64,000 nucleotides of DNA from Thermoleophilales bacterium (GTDB taxonomy: Bacteria; Actinomycetota; Thermoleophilia; Solirubrobacterales; 70-9), in the NCBI GenBank assembly GCA_020636955.1, contig JACJWY010000012.1:1-64000 (forward strand), written 5' to 3'. The translations under genes and the position numbers were made by a program. Positions 35,286 to 44,426 of this stretch are shown here, piece after piece. Numbering within the stretch: the first letter of the stretch is position 1; every line of letters starts with the position of its first letter. Under the pieces are notes generated by a model. It saw only the letters and a list, made by a program, of their open reading frames with translations, ran no database searches and was not told the DNA's origin.

Positions 35286-35590
35286 AGGCCTACTACGACA
35301 GCAAGGCAGATGCGATCGGCATTGAGCTGGTGCCGGTTGATCGCATCGACGAGGATTACGCGGTGCATGACACCTACTGCCATGTTGGCCGGCTCGATGG
35401 CCAGCCGTTCACGATCGAGTTCCTGGGCACCCCCGAAGCACTCGAATACGTGGAAGAAGCCGCAAAGGTCACGGGAGTCAATCCCCAACTGCTGGTCGCT
35501 GTGACCAAGGCTGTGCTCGCAGCACCTGATCGCGACATCACCTTCGAATTCGACGATCCGTTCTACGAAAACGAGTCTCTGGTCGCCTGA
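35282..35590 (+). CDS. DUF2283-family protein, putative antitoxin (second copy)
   Basis: 102 residues, same length as the first copy. Opens MKAYYDSKADAIGIELVPVD, with GTPEALEYVEEAAKVTGVNP and a long acidic tail. It follows the frameshifted DUF4258 gene with an ATGA overlap. If the frameshift is real, this is an antitoxin without a working toxin. It converges with purF, six bases away. Confidence 0.72.
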   Translation: MKAYYDSKADAIGIELVPVDRIDEDYAVHDTYCHVGRLDGQPFTIEFLGTPEALEYVEEAAKVTGVNPQLLVAVTKAVLAAPDRDITFEFDDPFYENESLVA

Positions 35591-35596
35591 GTCGAA

Positions 35597-37042
35597 CTAG
35601 CGGGAGGCGGGAATGACGGCGATCTGTTCGAGGTCGAACTTGCCGTCGGCTTCTTCGGGGTCGTCGCCCAGCGGGTAGTTGCCGGTGAAGCAGGCGTCGC
35701 AGTGGACTTCGGCCGGGGTGCCTACCGCTTCGTAGACGCCTTCCATCGAGAGGTAGGCGAGCGAGTCGGCGCCGATGTGCTCGGCGATCTCCTGCTCGGT
35801 CCGATTGTGGGCGACCATCTCCTCGCGGGCTGACATGTCAACCCCGTAGTTGCAGCCATAACGGATCGGCGGGGCCGAGATCCGAAGGTGAACCTCCTTG
35901 GCGCCGGCGTCGCGGAGCATGCCGACGATCTGGCGGGTCGTGTTGCCGCGGACGATCGAATCGTCGACCACCACCACGCGCTTGCCGGAAATGATCTCCG
36001 GCAGCGGGTTGAACTTCATCCTCAGGCCGTGCTTGCGGAGTTCCTGGCCGGGCTGGATGAAAGTGCGGGCGACATAACGGTTCTTGATCAGGCCGTCATC
36101 CTGGGGCAGGCCGGAAGCGCGGGCATAACCGCGGGCAGCCGGGGTGCCGGAGTCGGGAACGGCGATCACCAGGTCAGCCTCGGCCGGTGCCTCACGCCAG
36201 AGGATCTCGCCCATCTGGCCGCGGACTTCCTGCAGGCGTTTGCCTTCCAGCTTGGTGTCGGGCCGGGAGAAGTAGATGTGCTCGAAGACACACATCGCGG
36301 TGCGCTCGCTCGTCACTACCTGACGGGACTCGAGGCCGCGCTCGCTCAGCGAAATCATCTCGCCCGGGCTGACTTCGCGGACCAGCTTGGCTCCGATGAT
36401 GTCGAAAGCGCAGCTTTCGGAGGCGAATACGTAGGAGCCATCAGGCATCTGACCCAGTGAAAGCGGACGAATGCCGAAGGGGTCACGGAAGGCGACGATC
36501 GCATGCTTGGTCATCACCACGGTCGAGTAGGCGCCTTCGAGCTGGGGCATCACGTTGGCGACCGCGTCTTCGATGTGACGGCCGTAGTCGCTCGAGATCA
36601 GGGCGGCGATGATCTCCGAGTCAGTGGTGCCGCGGAACTCGAGTCCCTTGCGGCGCAGGCGGTTGTAGATCTCGACCGCGTTGGTCAGGTTGCCGTTGTG
36701 GGCGAGAGCGAGTTCGCGGCCATCGTCACGCCAGATCGGCTGGGCGTTTTCCCAGGAACCGCCGCCGGTGGTCGAGTAGCGGACATGCCCGATCGCCATG
36801 TCACCGGTCAGGGCTCGGAGCTTGTCCTCGTCGAAGACCTGCGAAACCAGGCCGCCGTCCCGCATGGTGGTGATGTGGCCGCCTTCACAGGTTGCGATAC
36901 CGGCCGATTCCTGACCCCGGTGCTGCAGCGCGTACAAGCTGAAGTACGCCAAACGGGACACATCGTGTCCGGGGGCATACACACCGAAGACACCACACTC
37001 GTCGCGTGGTCCCTCGCGGTCCAGGTCGATCCGCTCAGTCAC
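35597..37042 (-). CDS. purF: Amidophosphoribosyltransferase
   Basis: First committed step of purine synthesis, 481 residues. A 15-residue propeptide precedes CGVFGVYAPG, so Cys16 becomes the catalytic N-terminal Cys after cleavage. The phosphoribosyltransferase site is VVVVDDSIVRGNTTRQ. Cysteines in AMCVFEHIYFSRP, YGCNYGVDM and HCDACFTGNYP match the 4Fe-4S ligands of the B. subtilis type. A seven-base stem (37085-37091 with 37098-37104) lies 42 bases upstream. It is a single gene here, between the DUF2283 gene and a divergent membrane protein; purM, often next to purF, is not nearby. Confidence 0.96.
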   Translation of the reverse strand: MTERIDLDREGPRDECGVFGVYAPGHDVSRLAYFSLYALQHRGQESAGIATCEGGHITTMRDGGLVSQVFDEDKLRALTGDMAIGHVRYSTTGGGSWENAQPIWRDDGRELALAHNGNLTNAVEIYNRLRRKGLEFRGTTDSEIIAALISSDYGRHIEDAVANVMPQLEGAYSTVVMTKHAIVAFRDPFGIRPLSLGQMPDGSYVFASESCAFDIIGAKLVREVSPGEMISLSERGLESRQVVTSERTAMCVFEHIYFSRPDTKLEGKRLQEVRGQMGEILWREAPAEADLVIAVPDSGTPAARGYARASGLPQDDGLIKNRYVARTFIQPGQELRKHGLRMKFNPLPEIISGKRVVVVDDSIVRGNTTRQIVGMLRDAGAKEVHLRISAPPIRYGCNYGVDMSAREEMVAHNRTEQEIAEHIGADSLAYLSMEGVYEAVGTPAEVHCDACFTGNYPLGDDPEEADGKFDLEQIAVIPASR

Positions 37043-37248
37043 AGGTCAGGCCACCAAGAATGAAAAGGGACAAAGGCGCAGGCGCTCTGCCTGCATTGGC
37101 AGAGTAGCAGCGTGCCCCGATCTGCCCTCGGATTCGGCGGAAAATGGCCGCAAATCGCGGAATTCCGACCCACGGGAGGCCGACCGGCACTCTCCTTGCA
37201 AAGGACTGGTCGCTTCGCACAGAAAGGACCGATAGGGACTGATAGACC

Positions 37249-38268
37249 ATGTCTGTGAAACGTGAATCGCTCCGTCCGGACGGCAGGACCTTTCTTCTGG
37301 CCAGCGCCGCGATCGCAGGAGTGGCTCTGCTCTCGCTGCTCTTCATCGCCTCTTATGCCGGCGCGCTGCATGAGCCGAAGCCACATCAGGTTCCGGTCGC
37401 GGTCGCGAAGGGGGTGCCCCCACAGGTTGCCGCATCACTCGGAGCCGATGGGGCGATTGAAGTGGTCGACGTTGCCGACCGTGAGTCGGCCCTCGAAGAC
37501 ATCGACCAGCGGGATGTCTACGCAGCTCTGGTCCCCGGGGGGAAGGGCCTGGCGATGGTCGTCGCGCCAGCGGCATCGGCCGCGATCTCCGACTTCATGA
37601 CCGGAGAGGTGGCGGGCGCCCTACGCAAGCAGGGCCTGCCGGTATCGGTCGAGACCGTACATCCGCTTCCGTCCAGTGACACCAGGGGGCTGGTCGGCTT
37701 CTACATGGTGGTCGGCTGGGCGATCGCCGGTTACCTCGGTGCGACGCTCTTCGGGCTCGTCTTCGGGACCAGTCCCGGCATCGGCCGCGTGCTCTGGCGT
37801 TTCGCCGCCCTGGCAACCCTGGGTCTCCTCGTCGGGCTGGGCGGGGCGGCGATATCAACCAGCCTCGCCGGGTATGACCACGGATTCTGGAAGCTGATCC
37901 TGCTCGGCTTCCTGACGGTGATGGCCACGGGCACGATCACGATCGCCCTGCAACAGTTCCTCGGAATCATCGGGACGGGAATCGCGATTCTGATCTTCGT
38001 GGTGTTCGGCAACCCGGCTGCAGGCGGGGCATACGCTACGGAACTCCTGCCCGGTATCTGGCGGACACTCGGGCCGCTTACTCCGTCAGGTGCCGCGACC
38101 GAGGCGGTTCGCAGCGCCGCATACTTTCCCTCCGCCTCGATCGGTTCCCAGCTTCTGGTTCTGTTGGCCTGGGTCGGGGTGGGTCTCCTTGCCGCGCTGA
38201 TTGCGGCCCGAAACGGTCGGGGAATCTCCGAGCCGGAATCGAAGGCCTCTCTGGCCGGGGTCGCCTGA
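37249..38268 (+). CDS. YhgE/Pip-like ABC-2-type membrane protein
   Basis: 339 residues. One N-terminal helix (TFLLASAAIAGVALLSLLFI), an extracytoplasmic domain about 45-150 (VPVAVAKGVPPQVAAS, VYAALVPGGKGLAMVVAP), then five helices (GFYMVVGWAIAGYLGATLFG and others). This is the layout of YhgE/Pip, DUF3533/SNG1 and ABC-2 permeases, which act in phage reception, secretion or drug export. There is no ATPase gene in the same direction. The 206-base gap before it (37043-37248) carries its promoter and that of purF; only the small stem near purF is visible. Confidence 0.7.
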   Translation: MSVKRESLRPDGRTFLLASAAIAGVALLSLLFIASYAGALHEPKPHQVPVAVAKGVPPQVAASLGADGAIEVVDVADRESALEDIDQRDVYAALVPGGKGLAMVVAPAASAAISDFMTGEVAGALRKQGLPVSVETVHPLPSSDTRGLVGFYMVVGWAIAGYLGATLFGLVFGTSPGIGRVLWRFAALATLGLLVGLGGAAISTSLAGYDHGFWKLILLGFLTVMATGTITIALQQFLGIIGTGIAILIFVVFGNPAAGGAYATELLPGIWRTLGPLTPSGAATEAVRSAAYFPSASIGSQLLVLLAWVGVGLLAALIAARNGRGISEPESKASLAGVA

Positions 38269-38286
38269 AAGCCCGGCGGTCCCGGA

Positions 38287-39447
38287 TCAGCTCTTGAGCC
38301 GATTACCGGACTCCGGGTCGAAGAACAAAAGCCGGTCCGGATCGACCCAGAACTTGAGTGTCTCGCCCCGCTTCGCCTTGCTTTCCGGGGGGAGACGGGT
38401 CACGACCTGACCCGCGTCACCGCCGGCCAGGGCTTCGAGTCCGGCCGCCGAGGCAGCCTCCTCGACCTTGCCGGACTCCTCGCTGCCGGATTCGAAGTAG
38501 GCGTAGAGCTCCGAACCCATCGATTCGACCAGATTGATCTTCGCCTCGAAGGTGACCCCGTCACCGAGGTGATCACCGATCAGCTCCGCGTCCTCGAAAT
38601 GCTCGGGACGGATCCCGCAGATCACCTCGCGGTCGCCGCCGGCTGCACCCTTCAGGTCATCGTTCAGCGGAATGGTGGCGAATGGCAACTCGACCTCGCC
38701 ACCATTGACCTGGCCGTGGATGAAGTTCATCGATGGTGAGCCGATGAAGCCGGCGACAAAGAGGTTGACCGGATCGTTGTAGAGATTCCCGGGGGAATCG
38801 ACCTGCTGCAGCACGCCGCTCTTCATCACCGCGACCCGGTCGCCGAGGGTCATTGCCTCGGTCTGGTCGTGGGTCACGTAGACGGTGGTCGTGCCGAGGC
38901 GATCCTGAAGTTCGGCCACCTCGGTCCGCATCTGGACCCGCAGCTTGGCATCGAGATTGGAGAGCGGTTCGTCCATCAGGAAGGCCTTCGGCTCGCGGAC
39001 GATCGCCCGACCCATCGCCACCCGCTGGCGCTGGCCACCGGAGAGGTTGGCCGGCTTGCGGTCGAGATGCTCGGTCAGGTCAAGCGTCGCGGCGGCCTCC
39101 TCGACCTTCGCGTCGATCTCCTTGCCGTCGACCTTGGCGAGCTTCAGGGCGAAACCCATGTTTTCCCGCACCGTCATGTGCGGGTAGAGCGCGTAGTTCT
39201 GGAAGACCATGGCGATGTCACGATCCCGGGGAGCCCGGTTGTTGACGACCTCGCCGCCGATCGAAAGCTCGCCCTCCGAGATGTCTTCGAGCCCGGCGAT
39301 CATGTTCAGCGCGGTCGACTTGCCGCAGCCCGACGGGCCGACCAGAATCATGAACTCGCCGTCGGCGATCTCGAGATCCATCGACTTCACGGCCTCGTAG
39401 CCGTCGCCGTATTTTTTGGTCACCTTGTCGAGAACGATTTCTGCCAT
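38287..39447 (-). CDS. Sugar ABC transporter ATP-binding protein (MalK/UgpC type)
   Basis: 386 residues. ATPase domain 1-235: Walker A GPSGCGKST, Q-loop VFQNYALYPH, signature LSGGQRQRVAMGRA, Walker B AFLMDEPLSNLDA and H-loop THD. C-terminal TOBE/OB regulatory domain with GIRPEHFEDA. MalK-type proteins energise carbohydrate importers and can serve several. Here it is in the same operon as two permeases and a binding protein, in order binding protein, permease, permease, ATPase, so the importer is complete. Confidence 0.93.
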   Translation of the reverse strand: MAEIVLDKVTKKYGDGYEAVKSMDLEIADGEFMILVGPSGCGKSTALNMIAGLEDISEGELSIGGEVVNNRAPRDRDIAMVFQNYALYPHMTVRENMGFALKLAKVDGKEIDAKVEEAAATLDLTEHLDRKPANLSGGQRQRVAMGRAIVREPKAFLMDEPLSNLDAKLRVQMRTEVAELQDRLGTTTVYVTHDQTEAMTLGDRVAVMKSGVLQQVDSPGNLYNDPVNLFVAGFIGSPSMNFIHGQVNGGEVELPFATIPLNDDLKGAAGGDREVICGIRPEHFEDAELIGDHLGDGVTFEAKINLVESMGSELYAYFESGSEESGKVEEAASAAGLEALAGGDAGQVVTRLPPESKAKRGETLKFWVDPDRLLFFDPESGNRLKS

Positions 39448-39470
39448 GGGTTTGCCTTCCTTTCTGGCGC

Positions 39471-40313
39471 CTAGCCCTTGACGGCTCCGGAGGTCAGTCC
39501 CGCCACGATCCGGCGCTGGAACAGCAGGACGAAGAAGATGATCGGCACGGTCACGATCACCGCGGCGGCGGCGATCGAACCGGTCGGCTGGGTGAAGGTC
39601 GAATCACCGGTGAAAAAAGCGAGCGCCGCCGGCACGGTCCTTGAGGCATCCGAGGAGGTCAGCGAGATCGCGAAGAGGAAGTCGTTCCAGGCGAAGATGA
39701 AGACGAGGATCGCCGCCGTGAACATGCCCGGCGCGGCCAGCGGCACGATCACCTTGCGGAAGGCCTGGAAGGGGGTCGCCCCGTCCATCTGGGCGGCCTT
39801 CTCGAGGTCCCAGGGAATCTCGCGGAAGAAGGCGACCAGGGTGTAGATCGCGAGCGGCAGCGAGAAGGTCAGGTAGGGAATTATCAGGCCGAGCCAGGTG
39901 TCGTAGAGACCGAGGGTGCGCCACATGTCAAAGAGCGGGCCGACCGTCGAAATCGGCGGGAACATGGCGATCGCAAGCGCCCCGCCCAGCATCAGCGACC
40001 GTCCGGGAAACTCGAGCCTGGCGATCGCGTAGGCGGCAAAGCTGGCCAGGACGATCGAGACGAACGTGGTGATCAGGGCGATGCCGAGCGAGTTGATCAA
40101 CGGCTTGATGAACGGGCTTTCGGAAATGCCGCCTTCGAAAAGGCTCTTGTAGTTGTCGAGCGAGAACTCGGTCGGGATGAAGGACTGGTCGGTGATCGTG
40201 GCCGGGGTCTTGAAGGAGAGCGAGATGATCCAGAGCACCGGTAGCAGGGCGAAGATCAGGACCAGAGTGATCCCGATCGTCCAGAGGACCTTCTGTCGGG
40301 CTGTGGTTTCCAT
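39471..40313 (-). CDS. Sugar ABC transporter permease (MalG type)
   Basis: 280 residues, six membrane helices. The cytoplasmic EAA loop that docks on the ATPase is EKAAQMDGATPFQAFRKVIVP (ending in PLAAPG). It forms the channel together with the MalF-type permease just upstream; their ends overlap by one base (TGATG). The C-terminal QRRIVAGLTSGAVKG is the usual MalG-family ending. Substrate presumably a sugar or polyol. Confidence 0.92.
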   Translation of the reverse strand: METTARQKVLWTIGITLVLIFALLPVLWIISLSFKTPATITDQSFIPTEFSLDNYKSLFEGGISESPFIKPLINSLGIALITTFVSIVLASFAAYAIARLEFPGRSLMLGGALAIAMFPPISTVGPLFDMWRTLGLYDTWLGLIIPYLTFSLPLAIYTLVAFFREIPWDLEKAAQMDGATPFQAFRKVIVPLAAPGMFTAAILVFIFAWNDFLFAISLTSSDASRTVPAALAFFTGDSTFTQPTGSIAAAAVIVTVPIIFFVLLFQRRIVAGLTSGAVKG

Positions 40314-41215
40314 CAGGTGCTGCTCCCGTCAGGCTGCCTGGCGCCGAGGAATTTCACGAAGAAGACGGCAATGAAGAGCACACAAACGAAGATCAGCACC
40401 GAAACCGCGGACCCGAGACCGAGGTTGAGCCGGGAGATCAATTGCTGGTAGCCGAGGATCGAGACCGACTGGGTGTCCTGGGCCCCATTGGTCATGATGA
40501 AAATCGTGTCGAAGATCCGGAACGCGTCCAGGGTGCGGAAAAGCAGCGCAACCAGGATCGCCGGCTTCATCAGGGGCAGGGTGATCCGGGTGAAGCGTTG
40601 CCATGCGCTGGCCCCGTCCACCTTCGCGGCGTCGTAAAGACCGTCATCGATCGTGGTCAGGCCGGCCAGGAGCAGCAAGGCCATGAAGGGGGTCGTCTTC
40701 CAGACCTCGGCCATGATGATCACCGAGAAGGCGCTGAACCTTTCACCGAACCAGTCCTTGTCATCGGCGATGAAGGGCAGGTGGTTGATGAATCCGGTGT
40801 CCGGGGCGAAGGCGAACTGCCAGGAGAAGGCGGCGACCACGGTGACGATGCCGTAGGGGATCAGGACCGAAGTCCGGACCACGCCGCGGCCGAAGATCGC
40901 CCGGTGCATGACCAGGGCGATCACCATCCCGAGGCAGAGTTCGATCGAAACGGAGATCACCGAGAGGAAGATCGTGTTGAAGAGGTCGGTCCACCAGAGG
41001 TCGGAGCTCAGCACCGCCCCGTAGTTCTGGAGTCCGACAAAGCCGCCTTCGTCGGGGAAGCGCAGGTCGACCTGCTGGAGCGAGAGCACGATCGCGTAGC
41101 CGATCGGGTACGCGGTCACCGCAAGCATCGCGATCGCTGCCGGCGCACAAAGCAGCCAGCCGAGCCGGCGTTCGGATCGGGCGCGATCGGAGATTGCTGT
41201 CTTGACCTGACTCAC
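40313..41215 (-). CDS. Sugar ABC transporter permease (MalF type)
   Basis: 300 residues, six helices. Docking loop YDAAKVDGASAWQRFTRITL, followed by PLMKPAI. The C-terminal helix ends FFVKFLGARQPDGSS. GTG start at 41215 overlaps the binding-protein stop as GTGA, and its own stop overlaps the MalG-type gene. Short periplasmic loops and the absence of the large MalF insert place it with UgpA/MsmF-like permeases. Confidence 0.92.
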   Translation of the reverse strand: MSQVKTAISDRARSERRLGWLLCAPAAIAMLAVTAYPIGYAIVLSLQQVDLRFPDEGGFVGLQNYGAVLSSDLWWTDLFNTIFLSVISVSIELCLGMVIALVMHRAIFGRGVVRTSVLIPYGIVTVVAAFSWQFAFAPDTGFINHLPFIADDKDWFGERFSAFSVIIMAEVWKTTPFMALLLLAGLTTIDDGLYDAAKVDGASAWQRFTRITLPLMKPAILVALLFRTLDAFRIFDTIFIMTNGAQDTQSVSILGYQQLISRLNLGLGSAVSVLIFVCVLFIAVFFVKFLGARQPDGSST

Positions 41216-42483
41216 AGCAACCCCTCCCGGTCGACACCCTGCTGGACCTTGTCCTTCAGCTCGTCATAGGCCGGTCCCGGGTCGTCAGGGTCGATCTTGG
41301 TCGGTGGGTGAAGGGCATCCTGGATCCCGAGGCTGACGTCCTGATAGGCGGGGGTGACAGGCCGCGGTCCGGCGGTCTCTATCGATTCGCGGACCAGGTT
41401 GGCGAAGCCCGGGAAGGCCTTCTTCACGGCCTTGGTGTCGTAGAGCCCTGAACGGGCGGGGGCGAGTCCGTCGAGCTCGGTCACGGTCAGCTGTTGCCTG
41501 GGCTCGGTCAGGCACTTGGCGGCGTCGAAGGCGAGGTCGGCATGCTTCGAGTAGGTGCTGACGCCAAGGTTGAATCCGCCCAGCGGCGGCTTGCTCTCGC
41601 GGCCCGGAACGATCCCGGGATAGCGGGCGGCACCCATGTTCTTCGCTACATCCGGTGCGTTTTCCCTGGCGCTGCCGTAGGCGAATGTGTAGTTGACCAT
41701 GAAGGCGGCTCCGGCCTCGAAGCCGAGCCGGGAGGTGTCTTCGTCGGAAGTGGTCAGGTTCGGCGCCGCGGCCGGGGAGTTGGCCATCAGGCCCATCGAG
41801 GCGAGAGCCTTCTCGGTCGGACCCTGGGTCAGGTCGACGGTTTCCGGGCCGGAGAGGATCTGGGTCCCGGCCGATTCGATCATCGCGTTTGCCCAGACCG
41901 TGAACCCTTCGTACTTGTTCGACTGGAGCTGGATCTGGCCACCGTTGTCCGGACCGAGCTTCTCCGCCATCCGAACCATCTCGTCCCAGGTCTTTGGCGG
42001 CTTCGGAACCAGGTCCTTGCGGTACCAGAGCAGCTGGGTGTTCGAGTTGAAGGGGGCGCCGTAGAGGTCACCTTCGTAGCTGGCGGTTTCGAGAACCGGC
42101 TTGAAGACGCCCCGGCTGACTTCCTTGCGGTCGGCCGGTGCCCACTTGCGGATCCAGCCGGCGTTGGCGAACTCCGCGGTCCAGACCACGTCCATGCCGA
42201 TCAGGTCGATCGAGGAATCTTCCGCGCCCAGTCTCCGGACCAGCTGTTCGCGCTGCTGGGAGGCATCGGTCGGCAGCAACTCGAGGTCGATGTCGTACTT
42301 GCCGCCGGAAGCCTTCGAGCAATCCTCGGCCACCTTCTGGATCGAGCCACCAGGCTGGATCGCGATGAACCACTTCAGGGAAACCGGGCCGCCATCATCG
42401 CCACCGCAACCGGCGAGAGCCCCGACGCCGATCATCACGGCGCAGGTGAGCACAGCCAGACGTGCCCGTCTCCTTCCTCGCAT
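41212..42483 (-). CDS. Extracellular sugar-binding lipoprotein of ABC transporter
   Basis: 423 residues. Lipoprotein signal peptide with lipobox LAGC (about residues 23-26), then a family 1 solute-binding fold: DVVWTAEFANAGWIRKWAP, YGAPFNSNTQLLWYRKDL, KTWDEMVRMAEKLG and a long C-terminal lobe. It captures the sugar outside the membrane and delivers it to the permeases. Related proteins bind trehalose, maltose or glycerol phosphate; which one cannot be told. First gene of the four-gene operon. Confidence 0.93.
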   Translation of the reverse strand: MRGRRRARLAVLTCAVMIGVGALAGCGGDDGGPVSLKWFIAIQPGGSIQKVAEDCSKASGGKYDIDLELLPTDASQQREQLVRRLGAEDSSIDLIGMDVVWTAEFANAGWIRKWAPADRKEVSRGVFKPVLETASYEGDLYGAPFNSNTQLLWYRKDLVPKPPKTWDEMVRMAEKLGPDNGGQIQLQSNKYEGFTVWANAMIESAGTQILSGPETVDLTQGPTEKALASMGLMANSPAAAPNLTTSDEDTSRLGFEAGAAFMVNYTFAYGSARENAPDVAKNMGAARYPGIVPGRESKPPLGGFNLGVSTYSKHADLAFDAAKCLTEPRQQLTVTELDGLAPARSGLYDTKAVKKAFPGFANLVRESIETAGPRPVTPAYQDVSLGIQDALHPPTKIDPDDPGPAYDELKDKVQQGVDREGLL

Positions 42484-42537
42484 GTGACTGGCCTACCCGC
42501 CCGGCAGGCAAGCCAATCATTCTGGCGGCAGTCCAGC

Positions 42538-44409
42538 TCAGGTAGCGGGGATTGGCGGGGCGCTGCGGAGTTCCTCGGCGAGGCTGACCGCGTCGTAGGC
42601 ACCCGTGTGGCGGATGCCGTTGACGAAGAAGGTCGGTGTACCGTGAGCTCCGCTCGCGTCCCCCGAGGCCGCATCTTCCTGAACCCGCCGGGCCAGTCGC
42701 CCCGCCTGCACGTCCTCGACGAAGCGGTCGACGTCGAGGTCCAGTTTGGCCGCGTAACCGATCAGGTCCTCGATGTCGAGGTCACCCTGATGGTCGTAGA
42801 GCTCGATGTGCATTTCCCAGAATTTCTCCTGCCGGCCTGCCGCTTCGGCGGCTTCGGCCGCCAGTTCGGCGTGGGGGTGAACGTCGACCAGGGCCAGGTG
42901 GCGGTAGACGTAAAGGAGCTGGTCACCCATGCGTTCGCGCAGTTCGCGCACCATCCCGGTGGCGCGACCACAGAACGGGCACTCGTAATCCCCGTACTCG
43001 ACCAGGACGAAGGGAGCGTCGGCCGCGCCCAGGAAGTGGTCGCGCTCCGGGTCGAAGGGCAGGCTGAGTTTTCGAGGCAGCCCGGCGCTGACTTCACCGC
43101 GGAAGATCGCGGCCAGCTTGAAAATCACCCAGGCCAGAGTGACCGCGATGATCGAAGCGAGGAAGATCCCGACCACCGCGTGATCCTGGGTCTGCTGATC
43201 GTCAAAGGCGAGCCGCGCGATCAGCAGCGAGACCGTGAAACCGATCCCGGAGAGGGCCGCCCCGCCGACCGTCTGCCCCTTGCCGATCCCGGGCGGCAGC
43301 TCGCCGATCCGCGTCTTGATCGCGGCAACCACCCCGGTCGTGATGCCCAGCGTCTTGCCGAGGACGAGCCCGGCCACCACACCCCAGGTAAGGGTCGAGC
43401 CGAGCGCGTCACCGAGCACGCCGCCCCCGAGGTCGACGCCGGCGTTGGCCAGGGCGAACAACGGCACTACCACGTAGCTGGTGAAGGGATGGAGCACGGT
43501 CTGGAATCGCTCGTTAGGCGAGAGCGCCTGCTGGACGCTGAGGTTGGCCGAGCGGGCAACTTCCGGCAACGGTGACTGGCGGAAGGCGCGGACCCGGCTG
43601 GCCGCCTTCTCCACCTTTTTCGGTTGCGGCGGGTAGGCGGCGACCAGCAGCCCGGCGATCATCCCGGCCAGGGTCGCGTGAAAACCGGATTCCATCGCCG
43701 CGATAACTGCCACCCCGACGGTCGCGAAGTAGATCCCCGACCGCCAGACGCCGATCCGCGGGTAAAGCCAGATCAGGAAGAGCGCGGCAACGCAGATTGC
43801 GAGCGCGGTGTGATCCAGTGACTCCGAGTAAAAGAGTCCGATCACGGTAATCGCGACGATGTCATCGACGATCGCCAGGGTGAGCAGGAAGACCCTGAGC
43901 TGGGTCGGGAACTTCGGTCCGACGATCGCCAGCGCCCCGAGCACGAAGGCGGTGTCGGTGGCGATCACCATGCCCCAGCCGTGTTCGTGACCGGAGCCCG
44001 AGTTGATCGCCAGGTAGATCAGGGCGGGGAAGATCATTCCCCCGATGCCGCCCAGCACGGCGATCAGCACCCTCTTGCGGTCGGTCAGCTCGCCCATCGC
44101 CATCTCGCGCCGGACTTCCATGCCGATCACGAAGAAGAACATTGCCATCAGGGCTTCGTCGATCCAGTAGCGTAGGTCGTGGGCGATCGAAAGGTCGCCG
44201 ATGTTGACCGAAAGGCTGGTGCCCCAGAAGCTGCTGTAGGAGTCGCTTACCGGCGAGTTCGACCAGATCAGCGCGGCCACCGCGGCCAGCAGCAGCAATC
44301 CGGCGCTGCCGGACTCGGTCGCCAGAAACTGGCGCATTGGCTTGGCGACCTGGGCCGCAAGATCGCGCCTGCTCTCGGTTGTGTCGGGATCGTGATGGGG
44401 GTCCGCCAA
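42538..44409 (-). CDS. nhaA: Na+/H+ antiporter NhaA fused to a DsbA-like thioredoxin domain
   Basis: 623 residues. Residues about 25-440 are NhaA: FFFVIGMEVRREM, the ion-binding Asp pair Asp182-Asp183 in LAIVDDIVAIT, and SGIGFTVSLLIA. Residues about 445-623 are a DsbA/thioredoxin-fold domain: LVEYGDYECPFCGRAT with Cys477-x-x-Cys480 and GTPTFFVNG with the cis-Pro. The antiporter exchanges Na+ for H+; the added domain is known in some actinobacterial NhaA proteins but its job is not established. It starts 17 bases after purL ends, in the same direction, so it may be read from the pur operon. Confidence 0.93.
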   Translation of the reverse strand: MADPHHDPDTTESRRDLAAQVAKPMRQFLATESGSAGLLLLAAVAALIWSNSPVSDSYSSFWGTSLSVNIGDLSIAHDLRYWIDEALMAMFFFVIGMEVRREMAMGELTDRKRVLIAVLGGIGGMIFPALIYLAINSGSGHEHGWGMVIATDTAFVLGALAIVGPKFPTQLRVFLLTLAIVDDIVAITVIGLFYSESLDHTALAICVAALFLIWLYPRIGVWRSGIYFATVGVAVIAAMESGFHATLAGMIAGLLVAAYPPQPKKVEKAASRVRAFRQSPLPEVARSANLSVQQALSPNERFQTVLHPFTSYVVVPLFALANAGVDLGGGVLGDALGSTLTWGVVAGLVLGKTLGITTGVVAAIKTRIGELPPGIGKGQTVGGAALSGIGFTVSLLIARLAFDDQQTQDHAVVGIFLASIIAVTLAWVIFKLAAIFRGEVSAGLPRKLSLPFDPERDHFLGAADAPFVLVEYGDYECPFCGRATGMVRELRERMGDQLLYVYRHLALVDVHPHAELAAEAAEAAGRQEKFWEMHIELYDHQGDLDIEDLIGYAAKLDLDVDRFVEDVQAGRLARRVQEDAASGDASGAHGTPTFFVNGIRHTGAYDAVSLAEELRSAPPIPAT

Positions 44410-44426
44410 GTCCCCACGGAACCTAC

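Noticed and set aside
31300..35600. Prophage or integrative element around the toxin-antitoxin-like genes
   Set aside because: No integrase, attachment-site duplication or phage structural gene is visible; only small accessory genes.
41494..43575. 693-codon plus-strand frame over the ABC binding protein and nhaA
   Set aside because: Antisense to two clearly identified genes and without any known domain.
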